Of a stretch of DNA of 64,000 nt, positions 27,380 to 38,990 are shown one piece after another. The stretch spans positions 35,663,733 to 35,727,732 of the forward strand of contig CATQJL010000305.1 in assembly GCA_958299035.1 (NCBI GenBank), read 5' to 3'. The notes beneath the pieces were generated by a model. The model was not told the origin of the DNA. It saw nothing but the letters and a program-made list of their open reading frames with translations, and ran no database searches. The translations under genes were made by a program, and so were the position numbers. The DNA comes from Cylicocyclus nassatus (Eukaryota; Nematoda; Chromadorea; Rhabditida; Strongylidae). Within the stretch, counting starts at the first letter, position 1, and every line of letters begins with the position of its first letter.

Positions 27380-30043
27380 CTATAGATTGCATATCGATAA
27401 GAATGGAAGGAAGTCGTTGGTAACTGACAAACATTCATTCTTATTGTTCATTGCTGGATTCTTTGAAGAGATCCAGAATGCTTCCAGCGCCTTCCTAGCC
27501 GAGGTTTCCTTCTCATAGGTTAAGATTTCGCACTTTATATCGAAATCGGCTCCACCATGCGCTTCGTTCCTATGCCTGCCCAACGGTGATAACAGGGTTT
27601 TACGCCTTTTATCTGCCAGATGTTCGTTTATGCGAGTACTAAGTGATCTTCCAGTTTCGCCAATATAGAGAGCATTGCAGCTAAGGCATTTCAATTGATA
27701 AACCACTCCCGCTTGTGCACAGTCACCTATTCTACCGTACGGACAGACTACGCATCTTTCTGTTATACAGTATCGATCGTAAAGTCTGTTTCGAACTAAC
27801 TGCTTTTTGATATTGTCGTTTGGGATGTTCACTAAGACAACATCGTCTTGCAGTTGTGCGCGTATAATGCACTTTCGAAAAGCCGCACTGATGTTATCGG
27901 AAATAAATGGCAGGCACAGTGGGAGCTTATTATCACGAATGCGGTCACCATTTGCGTGATGTTGGATACGCGGTAGACAGTGGTAACCATTGCTGCAAGC
28001 AATCTGAGAGGCTAAACTTCGTGACTCGCATCGTTCTCTTTCTCCGGAGCACATCTGCATAGCTGTTTTGAACATATTCCCGATCACTGCTCGTTTCGTA
28101 GATGCAGGATGCGCCGATCTTACATTGATAAGGATGTTCTTTGAGCTTTCCTTGCGGTACCACTTCATGCTAACAATGCCATTGGACAATTTGACCTGTG
28201 CGTTGAGGTAGGGGAGCCATCCGTCGTGCGGTATCTCTCGTGTAAGCTTTATGTACTGCGACTGCTGGTTGAGAATTTCGAAACACTTGTCCATTTCGGA
28301 CTGAGTGGACGTAAATATGCAGCAGTCATCGATGTAACGGCAGTACATCAGCGGCATGCGGGCTAGCACCGGTTCCTCGATTTTACTCATAAAGCAAATG
28401 GCGAGGACAGGGGCTAGCCTCTGACCCATAGCCAATCCGCGTATCTGGGAGTAGTACGTCCCAGACCATCTGAAGATGTTACATTTCAAGCATTCGCTCA
28501 CTAGGGTCATCGTCCGCCTTTTGCCAAGCCCAAAAGTATTGATGGTAGTGGCATATTTATCCAACATCTCTGAGAGCGCTTGCAAAGCTTGGTTGTTCTG
28601 CACATTAGTGTAGAGCGAAGTCACATCGAATGACTCGACTACAGTGCTCGAATCAAACTTGGCGCTTCGAAGCTTTTCTATAAAATCACGCGAGCTGGAT
28701 AAATGTGCTGGTACTTTGGGTAGCAGTTGGCTCACAATTTTGTTCAAGAACCACGAAATTCGATCGGTGGGACCGCCTACGCAACTAATAATCGGTCTAA
28801 TTTTGTAAGTGTCCGCTGACATTGAACTCATGTCCCGCAAGGAAAGCTTGTGCGTCTTAACAAGGCTATAAAACACTGGACAGCTTGGAGACCTGAGTTT
28901 CAACCTGCTTATAAACCTGTCGTCGAGTCCCGCAGATTTAGCTATCGTGGTCCAAGCGTCATTCAACTTTCTATACTGTGATTGAAATTCTTTCGCAGAG
29001 ACGACTCTATACGTGGTGGTGTCCGCCAGATGAGCTGCTGTTATTCGTCGATCCAACTCTTGAGGAATTACTACGAATTCGCCGCCTTTATCGCTTACAG
29101 ACAATCGCACCGAACCGTTAGATACGAGTTCACGTATCTCTTTGAAACCCTGCCACTGTCTAGGTGTCAAGTTAGTCTGATGTTGATGTTTCGCTCTATT
29201 TAGAACTTCGAGAACACCAGAACATAAGAGACGGAACTTGATGTCTACCTCAGGGACGGGAGCAGGTTGTCTGTAAAACGACTGCGGGAAAGGAATTGAG
29301 GGTAGTAAGCTGTTGGCATCGCGAGCTGTTGCTGTTGGACCATCTTTGCATTTGCTGCGTAGTCTGAGAGTGTCTCTGAGTTTGTGCAGGCTTCCTACTA
29401 TTTTGCGACAAGTCGCGGAGTTGACATTCTGCGCAGGAGAGAAGGAAGGGCCAAGGCTAAGAAGCTCGATGACATTGGAAGATAATGGAATGTTCCCAAT
29501 CACCGTGACCCTCGATGTAACTTCATTCTGATATGCATGTCCTTGAAAGCGGTGGTCGGTAATGTTATTTCTGTTACATGAACAATTTTTGCAGAGATCA
29601 GTCAAGAGTCGATCGTACTTTGCACGGAGTTTGATTTTGATCCTAGATCGAATCGAATCACAGATTAGCTTTGAACCATCCTCAATCCTCCTCCAACGTT
29701 CACAAGGCAAGAGACGTTTACAAGCTTGTTCTTTTGCATAACATTTCAACAAGGTAGAATACAACAGTCTCCGTTTTTCTTTTATGATAACATTCAAGAT
29801 AGCTTGATAAATCTTCACTATCCTCGGATCATCTTCATCGAGAGCGCAAGTGTATCCTAGTCTCTTATCCTTGATGAAAGTGGGCAACACGTTCGTTCTC
29901 TTGCAACGTCGGAGGAATATCAAGGATTGGCGAAGAGCTATCGCTTTTTGTCGAAGCGACAGCGTTTCACGTGTCAAGCGGAACATTGTCGGCGGTAAGT
30001 CTTCTAATAGTTTAAAAGTTCCACTTTCCTTAAACCTCGGCAT
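27380..30043 (-). CDS. Penelope-like RT/GIY-YIG polyprotein, unit 2
   Basis: The second intact copy, with the same start, length and catalytic residues (DKG, FDVTSLYTN, YIDD, YIGETGR, H809). The only amino-acid difference I can see from unit 1 is Leu instead of Pro at residue 788, between the two Cys of the CxxC in the GIY-YIG entry (base 27684 is A where unit 1 at 24701 has G). Proline or leucine at this spot should not remove catalytic residues. Its pseudo-LTR context lies at 30046-30672, so in the usual model this would be the copy transcribed with an upstream promoter. Confidence 0.92.
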   Translation of the reverse strand: MPRFKESGTFKLLEDLPPTMFRLTRETLSLRQKAIALRQSLIFLRRCKRTNVLPTFIKDKRLGYTCALDEDDPRIVKIYQAILNVIIKEKRRLLYSTLLKCYAKEQACKRLLPCERWRRIEDGSKLICDSIRSRIKIKLRAKYDRLLTDLCKNCSCNRNNITDHRFQGHAYQNEVTSRVTVIGNIPLSSNVIELLSLGPSFSPAQNVNSATCRKIVGSLHKLRDTLRLRSKCKDGPTATARDANSLLPSIPFPQSFYRQPAPVPEVDIKFRLLCSGVLEVLNRAKHQHQTNLTPRQWQGFKEIRELVSNGSVRLSVSDKGGEFVVIPQELDRRITAAHLADTTTYRVVSAKEFQSQYRKLNDAWTTIAKSAGLDDRFISRLKLRSPSCPVFYSLVKTHKLSLRDMSSMSADTYKIRPIISCVGGPTDRISWFLNKIVSQLLPKVPAHLSSSRDFIEKLRSAKFDSSTVVESFDVTSLYTNVQNNQALQALSEMLDKYATTINTFGLGKRRTMTLVSECLKCNIFRWSGTYYSQIRGLAMGQRLAPVLAICFMSKIEEPVLARMPLMYCRYIDDCCIFTSTQSEMDKCFEILNQQSQYIKLTREIPHDGWLPYLNAQVKLSNGIVSMKWYRKESSKNILINVRSAHPASTKRAVIGNMFKTAMQMCSGERERCESRSLASQIACSNGYHCLPRIQHHANGDRIRDNKLPLCLPFISDNISAAFRKCIIRAQLQDDVVLVNIPNDNIKKQLVRNRLYDRYCITERCVVCPYGRIGDCAQAGVVYQLKCLSCNALYIGETGRSLSTRINEHLADKRRKTLLSPLGRHRNEAHGGADFDIKCEILTYEKETSARKALEAFWISSKNPAMNNKNECLSVTNDFLPFLSICNL

Positions 30044-30105
30044 CACTAATATTCTTCAGTACTGCTGTGCCAGACAGGTTTGGTAGGTGTTCTTTATTCC
30101 AATCA

Positions 30106-30146
30106 AGGCCTAACGTTTCGACGCCTTTCGTCTTCCTCAGAGGCCT
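30106..30146 (-). ncRNA. Hammerhead-ribozyme-like motif, unit 3
   Basis: Identical copy in the truncated unit, so three motifs lie at constant spacing. This one would lie near the 5' end of a transcript across the array. Confidence 0.6.
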
Positions 30147-30362
30147 GAAAATGGCTCAAAGCGTCATCTGTGAAAAGAGGCCATCAAGCACCATCCTCAT
30201 TCCTGCTAGTTCTCGATCTTCGCTCAACATCCCTACCGCAAAAATTGTCAGCGCCAGAAAATGAACATACCGTTGAGAACACCGCTATGTCAGTTTCCGC
30301 ACCGGAAGTGATGGTCTTGGCGGAAGGACTAAACTATACTATAAATGCACATAGCATGTGAT

Positions 30363-30672
30363 CTATAGATTGCATATCGATAAGAATGGAAGGAAGTCGT
30401 TGGTAACTGACAAACATTCATTCTTATTGTTCATTGCTGGATTCTTTGAAGAGATCCAGAATGCTTCCAGCGCCTTCCTAGCCGAGGTTTCCTTCTCATA
30501 GGTTAAGATTTCGCACTTTATATCGAAATCGGCTCCACCATGCGCTTCGTTCCTATGCCTGCCCAACGGTGATAACAGGGTTTTACGCCTTTTATCTGCC
30601 AGATGTTCGTTTATGCGAGTACTAAGTGATCTTCCAGTTTCGCCAATATAGAGAGCATTGCAGCTAAGGCAT
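30363..30672 (-). pseudogene. 5'-truncated C-terminal fragment of the same ORF (unit 3)
   Basis: Only the last hundred or so codons of the GIY-YIG domain remain, starting abruptly at 30672 within the CxxC region. The truncation joins a long T tract in the flank. It carries the same A as unit 2 at the Pro/Leu site (30667). In the family this partial copy is a structural part of the inserted element, not an independent dead gene. Confidence 0.85.
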
Positions 30673-33504
30673 AGGAAGTTTTTTTTTTTTTTTTTTCAAG
30701 CACAGTTTTTTTTCTTTTTGGATTTTCGGACATCTCGCGCTACATGAAAATGTTTAACTGTCTCAAAATGAGTGATTTTCAAAAATTCAAAGAGAAAGTA
30801 TGATAATCCAAAGTATTAAATGGATTGACAAATTGAACGAAATTATAGGATTATGATGGAAAACACCTAACTAAAATTACTTGAAAGAAGAGATTACCAT
30901 GCAGAAAGGCAGACAAGATACTATTGGTCTCACACAATGATGGAGATACATCGAAAACTTCCGTTAAGTTCTAGAGTCAACAATCCTAGCTATGTTGCAG
31001 AAGAGCACAATTTCTCGCAACACGCCTTTGCAAGCCGAATTCCCTCAGCCTGTTCTGTAATTAGATTTGCTTTTGACATCACGACCATTCAATTTCATTT
31101 CTATATGACGAGACAAGGAATGAGAGGGTAACCGAAAGCGAAGGAATTGCAAGAGCTTTAAGCGGATGAATGTAGAGGAAAAATGTTATAACGTTAACGC
31201 TCAAGTGAGAAAGAAGGATCGATTCAGACATTTTCAGCGAAGCTCAAATTGAGGGCTATCTATTCACTTACTTCTTTTTCGCTTTGGCAATAAAGGAATG
31301 TTGGGAAGGAACGATGCCTAGAACATATCCAGAGTTCCATAAATACTGAATGGCTTCAAATATTGGCCGAAAGGACCTCACATAAAACGAAAGATGAGTC
31401 AGACCATCTTGACAGCTTCGTGCAAACTATGCTAGCCATAACTTTTCATAGAGAAGTCCAAACAGCGCCAGGCACATTTGCAAAGAGTAGGTCATAAAAC
31501 CTTTGTACAGGGCTCGGCAGAGGTGGCTTGGTGAGCAAGCCGGATATCGTTTTTGGGACAAAAAGCAAAGGGGGTTTCGTTTCTGTGGTCGAAAAGATAC
31601 AAAATTTGCGACGTTTTTCTTGGTCGACGTTTCGCTTTTGGAGATTTTTCAGGATTATGGCTTGGGGTCAAATAGGACTTCGTAAAATTTCGGGAAGATC
31701 AAGGATACTTCGTCTTTTGCATTTTTCAAAAGCCACCTCGTGCCGAGCTCTGCATATGTACTGCAATTTTGGATTTTTCTGCAACGTCTTGAATTTGAGG
31801 GCCTAACTCAATATGATCAATGCTTGAGTGATATTCTTCATTCAATTTTATCTTTGCAGCTAATATTTGGGAGATAGCTAAGACAAATCCAAAAATAGAA
31901 GGATTATTCTTTCTGATTAAACTACAGCAAAGCAAATCTGTCCAGAGAGCGAAAAGCTACGATTTTTCGAAAATGAAACGACAGAGAATTCTAACCGACC
32001 TAATATTTCTTTTCATGACAAAACAAAATGAAAACAGAAAAGTTCTGCAAAACTGCACCTCCATCTCAACCAGCTCCTTCCCCCCCCCCCCTCCCGTGTT
32101 TTGTTGCAAGCGATAAGTTGCGAAGAGGATAAAAACTGTGAAATATGAACAAGCGGACAGTGGAAAACAACATGTGTTCGACATTTGCTTGAATGTGTTC
32201 TATGTCAAAGCATTATCTGCAACGAAAAAAATCTTGGTACAGCGAAACAAATCATAATCGCACAGTAAACAACGAATGTTTTAGAGAAGAGCAAATCTGA
32301 GGAAAATGTGACATGGGAATAACGAAAATGCACATGAATAAATGAATAACTATTGACGTATTCACTGCGATGAAACAGTCGGAATCTTACAACTTTTATT
32401 CAAGGCAATTTTTCTGACAATCTAGCGATTCAGAAAATGTCTCAAAATTTTTGGTGTATTTTTACATTTATGGTGTATTTTTACGCTGTATTCCTCGCGA
32501 AAAAGCGGTCCATAACTTATCGAGCAGTTTAAATTTGGAAATATAGTACGCGGAAATTTCTGAAAGATTTATTGCAAAATTTGCGATGAAGATTTTTTAT
32601 AGTCCAGCAAAAGGAATGATGAGAAAGTCATGAACTAGATACGTCCTATGGATCATTTTTTATTTATGACAATTAGCCGACAACTGGCTGCTAGCGAGTG
32701 TGCCAACTGGCTGAAAATGTGACCTGAGCTGGCACAGGCTTTGCCAGAAGCCTGAAGAAAGAAAAAACGGGCATAGCCGTGCTCCAGAGACGCTCAAAAA
32801 CACCGTTATGATATCATAACGAAGTCCACAGAGGAAACGAAGTGGACGAAGTCGTCAAACTCGAGAAATGCCTTTTCCGCCGAATAACGACCTCAAAAAC
32901 GATGACATGTTTGGGGAAATGCTAAGGTCTATGAACGAGTTCTCAAAAGATTATTTTCAAAGAAGACTAGTTTCTAGTACACCATATTCTCCCCTTAGAA
33001 CTTGGTCAGTATGTAAATATAAATTTCTCAGCCTTCGACGAAAGTTGCCATCTATTCAACGTGCTGACTTTTTTCCGATTCATTATTTGAAACTTATGTT
33101 TCAAAAGTAACTTCCTGAAATGAGTATAACGAACAGCAAAGAAAAATGAGTAGTGGAAAGATTCAAGCATTTTTGTTGAAGGATTTGCAACTTTTTTAAT
33201 GAGTACTCTGCCGCAGCGGCCGGTTTATAGCGTATCAATGCTATCCGAGACAAGCGGGAAAGGGGTGGGAAGAACTAAAATATAGAAAAGAATAATAGTT
33301 ATGTAAATAAAATCAAAATATAGTCATATTTGATATGACGACTACGTGTTGTCCAGTTCGTTATGAAAATTTTAGCTTTTCTTCTATTCTTATTTTGCCT
33401 ATAATGTGTGTCAACCACGTGCCCCTTTTCCGCAGCAACTACGCATCCGCAGCGCGTGGGTATGCGTGGCGATCTTCGATCAATGCGGCAAATTTGAATG
33501 CTTA
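30673..33504. other. Gene-poor stretch right of the retroelement array
   Basis: Begins with a long T tract. It then runs AT-rich with no recognised exon. A C tract followed by TCCCGTGTT near 32078-32100 matches the junction near 2210-2228. The ORFs at 31503-31806 overlap in two frames and look like chance. Confidence 0.4.
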
Positions 33505-34335
33505 GGGACCAGTCATACTTCGCCGAAAAAAGCCCAAAAAAGCACAAAAAGCCCGAAAAAGCCCAAAAGCGAAAGAACGTCCACCTCACGAGCGCGACAT
33601 TTGGCGCTGGAGTATTAGTTTCGGACAGATGTTGGATGCCAGAACAACTAAGTTCATTCACATTTATCATGACAAGTATTCCGAACCCACTCAATGTCGC
33701 TTGTCCAACGCGTCTTCAAAGCTATTTGCATGCGAACTTTCTTTTCCTCAATCTTTCTACCGCTAGTAGGATACATGTACAAGTTAATTACTTATGCATC
33801 TAGTCGTTGTTCGCACTCAAAAACCTTGCGACCTAGCGGTTGGCTGAGATAACTTGATTGATAAAACTGTGGTTGTTGCCATCATCATGTTTTTTGATCC
33901 ATGTTTTCAAAAGAGAAGGAGTTTTTATTAGGCTATCATCGGTGTGGAGTGTTGATATCATTGATCTGACGAGAAAAAAGAATGAGCGCGATTACGACCA
34001 AAACAACTTGTGTGACGCCTAGCAAAATCGTAATTTCTGATTTTGCTCACAACAATCTATTTTCGCTTATTTTTGTTGCTCCTCTCTATGCTCCTCTCTC
34101 CTCTCCTCTCTAGCTTTGAAGACGCGTTGGACAAGCGACATTGAGTGTGATCGGAATACTTGTCATGATAAATGTGAATGAACTCAGTTGTTCTGGCATC
34201 CAACATCTGTCCGAAACTAATGCTCCAGCGCCAAAAGCCGCGCTCGTGAAGTGGGCGTTCTGGCGCTTTTGGGCTTTTTTGGGCTTTTTCGGGCTTTTTT
34301 GGGCTTTTCTGGGCCTTTTTCGGCGAAGTATGACG
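33505..34335. repeat. Foldback pair with AAAAAGCCC-type simple repeat
   Basis: The left arm (33505-33722) and right arm (34108-34335) are inverse copies. Each contains GTCATACTTCGCCGAAAAA, an array of AAAAAGCCC-like units, and ATTAGTTTCGGACAGATGTT down to TTGTCCAACGCGTCTTCAAA. They are separated by about 385 bp of unrelated DNA. The KKAQKSPKKPEK-type proteins read here come from the simple repeat. A relative of the sequence just left of the array recurs near 59945-60035. Confidence 0.65.
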
Positions 34336-36480
34336 GGTCCCTTGGGCAGTACGCCCGCGAACGCGGCACAGCGCTCTAGCGTTCAAGCTGATCGGAAGAG
34401 GAGCTTATCGTTGACACAGGCTGTAGATTTGATGACAAAAAAATTGAAAGTCTGTCCCGGTAGACAGAATGGAGCTTATAATTTTCTGTACTTTCAAAGA
34501 TAACGCACTTCAAAATATTTCACAGGAGATGCTTCATCAAGGCGTATTTGCACTCAACTCTCAAAAAATGAGCCAAAACATTCTACAAAGTAAAAAAAAA
34601 TAGCGTTTACAAGGTCACTGGTTGAGAAAGATGGATAGAGTGAGAACAAAAATTCGTGCACGGTGTTGAAGGTAAGGATTTTGTCAGACAGAGTCAGGTA
34701 AGCGATAGGTAGAGACTTACGAAGTGCTTCTTGGACAGAAAACATATCCTTTTATTTTACTTAGAATGCTGAGCACAAAATCGGTTCCCACAGATAAACA
34801 AAGTCTAGTCGTGAATTTGAGAAATTTGAAAATTAGGGTTTGCACAGAGATAGGAGGATTCGTTTTTTCATGATCTACGAAACTAACAACATACAACTGG
34901 AAAGAAGGGAGAATCGTATAGCTAAATGAGTATGTAGGAGCATCCCAAACGAGTGGAATGTGAAACACAGAGGTGTGAGGTGAAAAGTGGAATAGCAAGT
35001 TTTTCTACCTTTCACAAAAACTTTCTGCCCAATGCATGGGCTCGCGAAATTTCCGCACTGTACTATCTCCGATAGCGGAAACATCGACTGCTAAATTGCA
35101 AAATTCTGGATGTCTGGTCCATCTACAGTAGAACCATCGTAACTTCGGAAATGACGATATGTAAGAAATCAATTTGATAGACTAGCATGCCAATGCACCT
35201 GTACATTTTGAATTTCGGTCAAATCTCCAATTTTGACCTACTGTTTATCCACCATAACGCAGATCGACATTCGAACAAAAATGTGATGTTTGCAATCAGC
35301 TTGTTAGATGACTTTAATCGAAAGATTTCGAGAGTACTTTTCTGAAATGCACACATTCAGATTTTAGGGCTCGGATAGCCGAGAAGACTCGTACGTCGAC
35401 TTCACAATAATTTGTTAATGATCGCAAAGAACCATTTGAATCAGTACCAGACAGAGTGGACCCTAAGCAAAAAACTGTGCAACAAGGGGTGAGAGCGTGT
35501 TGACAGCGCTCGTCGACAGGACCATCGAAGATACTCAGCTGGCTGAAGAGCAAACAACCCGACACCACCACACAAACCATCCACGGAAATCATAGTATCG
35601 TGAACAAAGACGAGGAGTGGGCAAGGGAGGAGGCAGCTGGGACGGGTGAGAAGTTCGAAACATGGAATAGCGGGTTTGGGCACTTAAACACTTGTGAAGG
35701 GGTGACAGCCCTATGTCGAAAGAGAGAATCAGCTCTTGACCGTGGGTCTCATCCAGAAACTTTGTTTTTAGAAGCCAAATACCCATCGATAGCACATTTA
35801 ACAAGAGAGGGGGAGGAAAGGGGAAGAAATGGAAAAGCCGGCTGCAGCTCTTAGTTTCCGTTTCCGTTTTTCCAACTGTTAGTTTCCGAACTCCGCGCAT
35901 ATCATGCTTTATTGCTAGAAATATGCATTAACAACGGCTGACAGAGAAAGTAACTGGCAGAAAAGAAAGGGAGGGAGAAATCACGAAAATTTTTGGGTAA
36001 TGCGTAACATGCTAATGAAGGATATTGTTCAATGCAAACAGGAAATTGGAAAAATTTAATGAAGATAACTGAGAAAGAATTTTTGGGGGTGTCACTAAAA
36101 GAGAGTGTGACTGACATTACCCTTCCATACAGGAGAATAACGTCACCGTTGATTTGATAAAATCATGCAAGCACTGGATGTTATTTTTTGAAACTGAGAA
36201 AATTTAAGACTCTTCGGGTGTGTGACCGGTACGAGCGTTCTTCACTGAAAGCGTGACGGATAAAGCTTTCTATACATTGACGTTCCTTTAGAAAAATTAA
36301 ATTAGAATCTAACATAGCTTTAAAGAAAATTCAAACTATTTGAAAAAGCTTTTCGCTGCGGATCCACTCGCATCGCAAACAACACAATTTTGACTCTTTA
36401 TTGTACAATACAGTAATTTCAAAAAAGAAAGCGATCACTAGCCATTGAACTCCCATTCAACTTGGAATTGGCAGCAGCAC
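34336..36480. other. Purine-rich gene-poor stretch
   Basis: No gene. Long plus-strand purine-rich segments (34550-35050, 35590-36110) generate minus-strand ORFs full of Phe, Ser and Leu that are compositional artefacts. Confidence 0.4.
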
Positions 36481-37210
36481 TCAAAGCCGAATGGAAGCAA
36501 AAGCCAGAAGAAAGAGTATAACGCTAGAAAATCGCAGCTTACATGCGAGATTGATGCTATTCAGGAGAATTTATTGGCGTAGCGATAAGGAAAAACTCCA
36601 GAAAAATGCCGAATCAATGCATGTTGGCTGGCAGCTGAAGTGAAAGCTGGGAGAAATAGATGAAAGAGATGCAAATGATGGAAAACGAGTGCTACGTAAT
36701 GCATGTATGGCTTTCTGTCCAAAAATAGACGTCGATAATGTCGGCGATGGGGACAATTTGCATGAAGTACGTGGCCCCGAAAAGCGAAGCCGCCGCAGCG
36801 AAATGCGAACGACAGATGCGAGAAAATTCGTCGTGAAGCTCTGCATATGCACAGACGAATGTGTGTACGACAGTATGGAAAAAGCCCGAGTGTTGGGACG
36901 GAACGAGGGGCAACCGAATGGCGCGAAGATACGAAAATTCGCGACAAAGCAACTCATGAAACAGCCCCGATTACACTAGCCAGATGCGTGAGAGTGAGCG
37001 AGCTGTGCTCGCAACCCGGAAAAACAGCGGGTGCTTCCGCTCGCCCGGATTTTTGAAGCTGCGAGCCGGCTGCTCAGCCCCGGCATGGCTTCATTAAGCG
37101 GGGGCGGAAACAGCGTAAGTGCTGCGCACGGTCCTCGACCATGAAGATGGACGGCAACAGAGGACCGAGCGCGCATGAACTACAACTCGATTTTCGGGCC
37201 TTTGTGGGAA
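36480..37210. other. GC- and CpG-richer patch
   Basis: Richer in G+C than its surroundings (for example 36770-36960 and 37050-37160). Overlapping long ORFs exist in several frames on both strands, which argues against any single one being coding. It may be regulatory or an old repeat. No exon was defined. Confidence 0.3.
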
Positions 37211-37582
37211 AGTCCTTGATCATGGCTCATTTGGGCAGGGATTAGAGCGACGGGATGAACGGAAACGAAATGCAATACTTAGAAATCGCGTGCACAGATT
37301 GAATGTCGCGAGAGAACGCTTACGTAGTGCATTAAAAGGATAAAAGCATGAGTAAGCACGATGTCGTCGCTCAAAAGCTTTGAGTAAGAAATTCAGCTGG
37401 TGGGGGGGGGTCGTTTTGAACCTGGTTGTAAGAAGACTCCTTGTAAAGTAAAAAAAAAACGCTAAGACGAGTGTAAGCGCAGCGCTATGCGGTCCTGACT
37501 TCAAAAATTCAATCACTGATTTCCTTTCGAGGATCTGCTTCGATATGCTGATCACGAAATTGATGCCCAATCTCGGCCTTGT

Positions 37583-37608
37583 TGCGAGGTTACGGTAGGT
37601 GTACGGTA
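37583..37608 (+). repeat. 26 bp direct repeat, copy 1
   Basis: Contains GAGGTTACGGTAGGTGTACG. An identical 26 bp block recurs at 37914-37929 and its left flank, a spacing of about 330 bp. Short direct repeats like this could be a footprint of an insertion or a local duplication. Confidence 0.6.
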
Positions 37609-37903
37609 GGGAACTAAAATCTTAGTGTTTTCCGAAAAAAGGTCATCTAGCCAGCTGATCACGAATACTACATACACATATCGTACATCTACCTTAGTCA
37701 TATAATCACCTCTTCGTTTTGGACATCTTAATTAAAAGGAAATTCTTTGAAAAACAGAAGATGCTTGAGTTTGAATGAACTCAATTCGGCGCTATTTGGT
37801 TATCCTACTTAATTTAAAAATTTAAATTTGATCCTGCTCAAATCTGGTTGGTGCTTTTCTATCTTCTGCGCGAAAGCGACTAAAGTCGCGCAATACATCT
37901 TTT

Positions 37904-37929
37904 TGCGAGGTTACGGTAGGTGTACGGTA
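37904..37929 (+). repeat. 26 bp direct repeat, copy 2
   Basis: Same block as at 37583-37608 (GAGGTTACGGTAGGTGTACG core at 37917). The flanking sequences differ. Confidence 0.55.
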
Positions 37930-38990
37930 TAGATCACAATCTCATTTGATGAAGCTACTCATGAACACTATATAAAGCAATTTTATTGCCTCATTGATAA
38001 ATTTACTAGAATACAAAAGCCAGCCTACTAACTTCAAGATCTCAAGAAGTAATATGAGATGAAAATTAAACAGTTATAAGGCAATGAGGTATTGAGCAAT
38101 AAACCAATACATTACTGACAATAAAATATGCTAAATGGATTATTTTATGAGATTAAATTGCAGTCCAGAAAGAAAGTGAAAGCAGTTGCGAAATTGAGGC
38201 ACATGGCATTCGGCTGCATTTATTGCATGAAAGAACTTGATGAAGAGCAATGGCTCCGAGAAACGTCACTCTCGCCGCTTGCAGTCAACGTCGATACTAG
38301 AATATTTTAGGGGAAAGAAGGGAATATAAAGTGTAAAGTTAGTATACACTTCGAATTAACATAATCAATGGGAATCGCGCATTCTAGAATTCTAGTTGTT
38401 GAATATTCAGGAACTTAACTGTCCTGGAAGAGAAACTTGAGCGAAAATTTCAGGATAATGGAAATGCGAAAATCAGCTAAAGTAAGAAGACTTGCCGAGC
38501 GACATTACATCAAAACTATTAGTCAAGCCAGGAGAGTTGTGATTCTTAAGAAAAATTTTCAAAAAGTCTATAGCATCGAAAAAAATTAACTTCAATCAAA
38601 ATTTACCTAGCATCATACGTGCCTTTGATAAAAAAAATGTTTATTGAAATATTAACATTAAACTAGATAATACCTTTTCATACGCAATTATATTCAGTTG
38701 TTGGTCTTCAATAGATAAAAACGTAGACGGTATTGAAGTCTGCACTTCTCTCATTATTTTGCTAATTAGGGATTCTGTCAATTGCTTACGGAGACGACAA
38801 AAAGCATATCAAATTACAGAAAGAGCTCTAGTAGAAAAATAAAAGCAGGTAAACAACTTGTGGATCAAATTTCTGAGCTTCGCAATACAAGTATAGAATA
38901 AATAGGCGATAACTCCGTATAGCTTTCGAGAGAGCAAAAATGGACCAAAAAACAGAAAGAGAAAAGTGAGGAATGAGATAAAAAGGTGAA
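37930..38990. other. AT-rich stretch, no recognised feature
   Basis: No exon, RNA gene or repeat boundary recognised. The hydrophobic minus-strand ORF at 38809-39225 reflects purine-rich composition. Confidence 0.4.

Larger units (their letters stand above)
24080..30672 (-). mobile_element. Penelope-like retroelement tandem array
   Basis: Two complete head-to-tail units (24080-27062 and 27063-30045) have a period of exactly 2983 bp. A third unit (30046-30672) is truncated at its 5' end in element orientation. Each unit holds one long ORF and a roughly 310 bp non-coding segment. A tandem structure with a 5'-truncated upstream copy is known for Penelope-like elements, where the repeated part acts as a pseudo-LTR. 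The outer flanks are A/T homopolymers (T run after 30672, T8 before 24080), which may hide the target duplication. The near-identity of the units points to recent insertion. Confidence 0.9.

Noticed and set aside
33406..33803. Lys/Pro-rich histone-like protein (KKAQKSPKK pattern)
   Set aside because: Produced by the AAAAAGCCC simple repeat in the foldback arms, and equally present on the mirror arm.
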